Source of the DNA: Myrica gale
Lineage: Eukaryota > Streptophyta > Magnoliopsida > Fagales > Myricaceae
DNA length: 64,000 bases
Direction of reading: 5' to 3'
NCBI GenBank assembly: GCA_963930655.1
Contig: OZ005618.1
Location: forward strand, 5,788,001 to 5,852,000
Made by a program: the position numbers and the translations under genes. Under the pieces are notes generated by a model that saw only the letters and a program-made list of their open reading frames with translations, made no database searches and was not told the DNA's origin. Shown here in pieces: positions 60,292 through 64,000 of this stretch (position 1 is the stretch's first letter; each line of letters starts with the position of its first letter).

Positions 60292-62471
60292 GGCTACAGC
60301 CCGATAATTCCGGGAAGCACATGCGTCCGGTACGATTTTACCAAGTTACCGGCAGATTGAAGATGTCAGTTTCTACGGGATGCATGCCGGAGCTTTCTCT
60401 GTGTTGTTTCCGTTGATGTCGGATTCTACTGGATGCGTGCTGGACCTTTCTCTGGGTTTCCGTTCTTTATCTATTTATTATAAGTACCATTCTATAGCTT
60501 GCGCTGTCCTAATTAAAGCATCCAAATTTCAACCATTTGGGTCTAGCCTGCACGTTTAGACAAAGACAATTCATGATAATCATGGACCACATGCCAGAGA
60601 TTGTTGATGAACTTCAGGAATGAATGATTAAGAGGTTAAATCTTTAAGGGTAAGATAAAAACTTGCTATAAGCTTCGACGTTAAATGATTTTGTCAAGAC
60701 TTTACAGAGAATACTCAATGTGAAGTGGTACCACAATGAAAGCGCTGTCAAACGAACTCACTGATATTTCAAGAGATAATACCATGCAGCGATGCAGCAG
60801 GCTGTGATTGTTGATAGCCATAACAGGAGACTCAACTTTAGCTAGGGATCTCAAATTTGCTACCTTTTACAGACATTAATGCCATGCAGCAGGCCGTGAT
60901 GTTCATAGCCATAATTTAAAGACCATCTGTGGAGATCTGTGAGCCACTTACGTACGCACAGTGAGCCGTTGTCTGTCATAAAGTTGAATAGGCACTGATC
61001 TCGCCAGAATTATGATGTTGGATCTTTTCCTAGAGGTGGAAATGTTCACTGATGCCAAATCGGTGACATAAAATAATAATAGTTCGCTTAGAAAGTTGGG
61101 CTGACACCAAATTAATGTTTTCTGTGGTTCCCGTAGAGATAGATAGAAGCTGGACAGACTGAGATGGGATAGAGACTATAGCTGGTACGTGTAACTCATC
61201 AGCAGATATTTGAAAGTAACAAGTCTCAAGGGGCATCTCTGTGTGGAAAGAGACTCATCAGGTAGAGACATATGCAATCATGGGTATAAGGTTCCCTGGT
61301 GAAAAGACACAAGACATGTGTTGGCTTGTTAGCACTTCCCTCGAATTTCTTAATGTGGTCCTCCCTCGATCTTTTTCCCAGGCCTGGTATATATTTTATA
61401 TTGTTGATGCTCCTTGTGAGGAGCTACTTGGATTTCTTTCCATGTGAAGATCACTTTTACATGATGCTTGCCTGCATTTCCCTATCAATTCCTTATCTAT
61501 TATTTCCCGTTAATTTTTTTTTCCAGGCAATTGATTAGAGGCAAACGTTTGTACTATGTGACCTATTTTTCTTAATCCATTTTAAACAGTCAGATCATTT
61601 CAAAGGTTCACATTCCAAGTGTTCAGTAGAAGGGGCCTAATCCATCCTGGGATAAAGTAGAAAGATTGAGTCTACAGGAAATGTATTTTTATTGTTATCT
61701 TCCACTCTTCAGAATTTGTGGTACTGATGCATATCTTCCGGGGGAGTGTAAATTGCATGGACAAGGACAGCAAAGTTACTAATCGTACATTGTTAGTACA
61801 AATCCTACATACCAATCAGACATCTACTGCCTAGAAAGGGTGTCTCGGAGAGGAGAACCTACTTGTTGAGATTCAAGTACAATAATTCTAACTGGAAAGC
61901 AGCGGTGATACTCCTCTATTACCAACAGTAGGAATGGGAACAACCTATACATGCATTGCCTGCTACGATTCATATATAGCAGATGTTATAGTGATCAGAG
62001 CGTCAGTGGTCCTCTATCATTAAAATTTACAACGGTGCATGACTTTCTTTATTTGATATGAATTAGGTTAAAATCATTGTGGGAGTTTGACTTTAAGCTG
62101 CAAGATTTTAATTTTGGACCCAAACTTGTGTGGGATGGCCCTGTCAGACCTTCACTTTTAAGGGAAAAGAACTGTAAGTCAGCTGCCAAAGTACATGTTT
62201 AGTTCAGTAGATTGCTACAGCTAGATTACCTATTACATAGATAACTCTTAGAAGATTCAAGTACCATCTTTTTATTTAGTAATGAACAGCCCTATATTGT
62301 AGTTGTTAGGCTTGCTAGCTACTTTCTAGTGCAAGATCATAAAGTGGTACTATTTAATCCATATGCTGACTGATATGCCTTGATCTAGGTGGATTTTGTT
62401 AATGCTCTGCAGTGAGTTGTACTTTAGAGTAAATGTTCTACTTCAGAGCAATTGGAAGTCTAAAAGCCGCT

Positions 62472-62808
62472 ACTATGAAGAGGATATACAGATGTAATTA
62501 TTGAAGGGGACTATGCTACTGTGATTTTTGTCAGCACATCCTTTCTCAGATGTGTAGAGTGGAGAATTCATGAGATTATTGGTGGCGTCTGTAGACAGCT
62601 GCAGGGAGTCTTGAACTGGAAGGTAAAACATATCGGAAGAGGTGCAAATATTGTTGCGCACCACCTTACTAGTTGGGTTGCTTTGAGAATTACTTCTGGA
62701 GACTACCCCTTTATACGGTTTGTCTTGGCTGTATGCAGGATTACAACCCGCTTGAATGTGCAGTGCTTTGAGAATGATGAATAAATGTATATCTGTCTAA
62801 AAAAAAGT
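62472..62808 (+). mobile_element. 5'-truncated LINE insertion with 17-bp target duplication
   Basis: Perfect 17-bp duplications gaagtctaaaagccgct at 62455-62471 and 62809-62825 bracket 337 bp. The insert ends ctgtctaaaaaaaa-gt. Its frame encodes the end of an RNase-H-like domain (WRIHEIIGGVCRQL, WKVKHIGRGANIVAHHL), the final motif of plant L1-type polyproteins. This is a classic target-primed insertion with 5' truncation. Confidence 0.88.
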
Positions 62809-62849
62809 GAAGTCTAAAAGCCGCTTTAATCATTCTGCAATTTTCACCA

Positions 62850-62911
62850 TCAACTTGTGATCCTTTTTCTTTTACCTTCTTCAACTTGTGATCCTTTTTC
62901 TTTTTCCTTCT
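62850..62911. repeat. 31-bp tandem repeat
   Basis: tcaacttgtgatccttttt... is present twice in direct succession (62850-62880 and 62881-62911) with one base difference. Confidence 0.9.
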
Positions 62912-64000
62912 TCTCTCTATCCTTTTTTCTCCACTGTATTTATTTGAGTTGACGTAGATTTTTTTTAATCAGGTTAAATTCAACTTAACCTAAAAAGCTA
63001 CCAATACAGATTGGATTGGTCTGTAGCCTCACCAAAATGCAATCCTTTTGAATCAAGTAGGCTTATGGATAATCGTGGTAGATGCTGGTTGGCGACCAAT
63101 TCAGCTGGGGGCTGCCAAAAATCGGAGCTATAGTACTATTTATTGGCAGATAATTTAGGAGTTTACAAAAACACAAAAAAGAGACAAAAAAGAAAGAAAA
63201 GGAAAAAGGTAAAGCACATTAAATATGGTTGGTGCTGATTCAAATAGACACGTTCAATCTTTCTCGGGGGAAGTATCAGCTTTTTATTGAGCCGAGCCAA
63301 GCTTATTCACTACCTCCCAACCAAACATAACAACATCAATACCTATATGTTTGATATTATTTAATACCTTTATCAACGCGATTAAGCAATTATAATGTAA
63401 AAAACTTTGTATTGTTTACTTCTCTGATGTGGTGTGGCCCATCTGTGCTTGAAACAACACCATTTCCCGAAAGGATCATCCAAATCTTAAAAATTAGAAA
63501 CTGGTCATAGATTGTTTTGCCTCATAACATTGGATGTTCCCTAATATTACATGCTTGCGTTGCGCTCTACAAGTAAACTACACTGGTTATTGGATTGTGA
63601 AAAGAAAAAAATCACAGAACACTCGATCATAAGACAGTTGCAAGTCCATCCAAGGATCATGCTATGTTCACTGTACTTCTGCTGTCTGCCTGCCCTTTTT
63701 TGAGTCGATCATAAACTGGAAATTGAGGCTGAATTTAGAAACCCAAAAGTACTTTGCAACTGGTTTATAATTCTAAGTAATAAAATGAATTCAGTAGCCT
63801 ACCAAGTGGAGAGTTCAATTGGCACAAATTGGAAATCCCTTCATCGAAGAATGTTATACTTGGGAGCAATGAACTTCAGAAGAGAGAACAAGAAAGGGTG
63901 TTTGTAGGTAGTGAGACTTACAGGACTATGTACATTTCATGATCTAAAAGTCTTTATAACCGGAGCTCAGCCATATCGAACCAGATTTGTTCAAATGCAT

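Larger units (their letters stand above)
58632..64000. other. intergenic region downstream of WNK
   Basis: No gene recognised. After the WNK 3' UTR it holds a (TA)n run (59056-59081), a possible hAT-like relic (59911-60291), a truncated LINE insertion (62472-62808) and a 31-bp tandem repeat (62850-62911). The remainder, including 60300-62450 and 62912-64000, shows nothing I can name. Confidence 0.55.

Overview
The window is nuclear DNA of a flowering plant, almost certainly a eudicot and probably a woody one (the last point is a guess from repeat texture). The evidence is multi-exon genes with GT-AG introns in an AT-rich background, plant-only families (alpha-expansin, NST-KT nucleotide-sugar transporter, plant-type WNK kinase, HD-Zip II and GH1 fragments), a nuclear tRNA-Gly and many plant-type transposons (hAT, Mutator-like, LINE, SINE, LTR remnant).

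Layout. 1-664: last two exons of an alpha-expansin. 5063-9215: complete UDP-xylose-transporter-type gene of seven exons, one intron of which is GC-AG. 11740-13106: Mutator-like element with long terminal inverted repeats. 13739-21238: two tandem mitochondrial Mn-superoxide dismutase copies, both broken; the first lacks its last exon and has a frameshift and a lost splice donor, the second has a 7-base deletion in the exon carrying two metal ligands and a hAT element in intron 4. 22836-25015: intact five-exon ribosomal protein eS26 gene. 25900-43264: a mosaic of segmental duplications built from an eS26 gene and a nucleotidyltransferase (PAP/OAS1-like) gene. Only the last nucleotidyltransferase copy (38839-43264, eight exons, about 827 codons) is intact; exon-1, exon-2 and exon-4/5/6 relics and scrambled eS26 pieces lie upstream, with two MITEs and a GC-rich retroelement inserted among them. 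44206-45365: LINE relic on the minus strand. 46019-46089: tRNA-Gly(GCC). 46336-47836: Pack-MULE carrying a GH1 beta-glucosidase exon and an HD-Zip II fragment. 53190-58631: seven-exon WNK kinase with a leader that contains upstream ORFs. 58632-64000: intergenic DNA with a 5'-truncated LINE insertion.

The genes are independent eukaryotic transcription units (cell-wall loosening, Golgi nucleotide-sugar import, translation, RNA nucleotidyl transfer, kinase signalling); nothing suggests a shared pathway or cluster. The most unusual features are structural: the eS26/nucleotidyltransferase mosaic, two foldback inversions in nucleotidyltransferase sequence (one enclosing a splice acceptor of the intact gene), the Pack-MULE, a MITE family with subterminal ccggacc repeats and clean 8-bp target duplications, and the two decayed MnSOD genes. 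I found no sign of an organised new multi-gene system.
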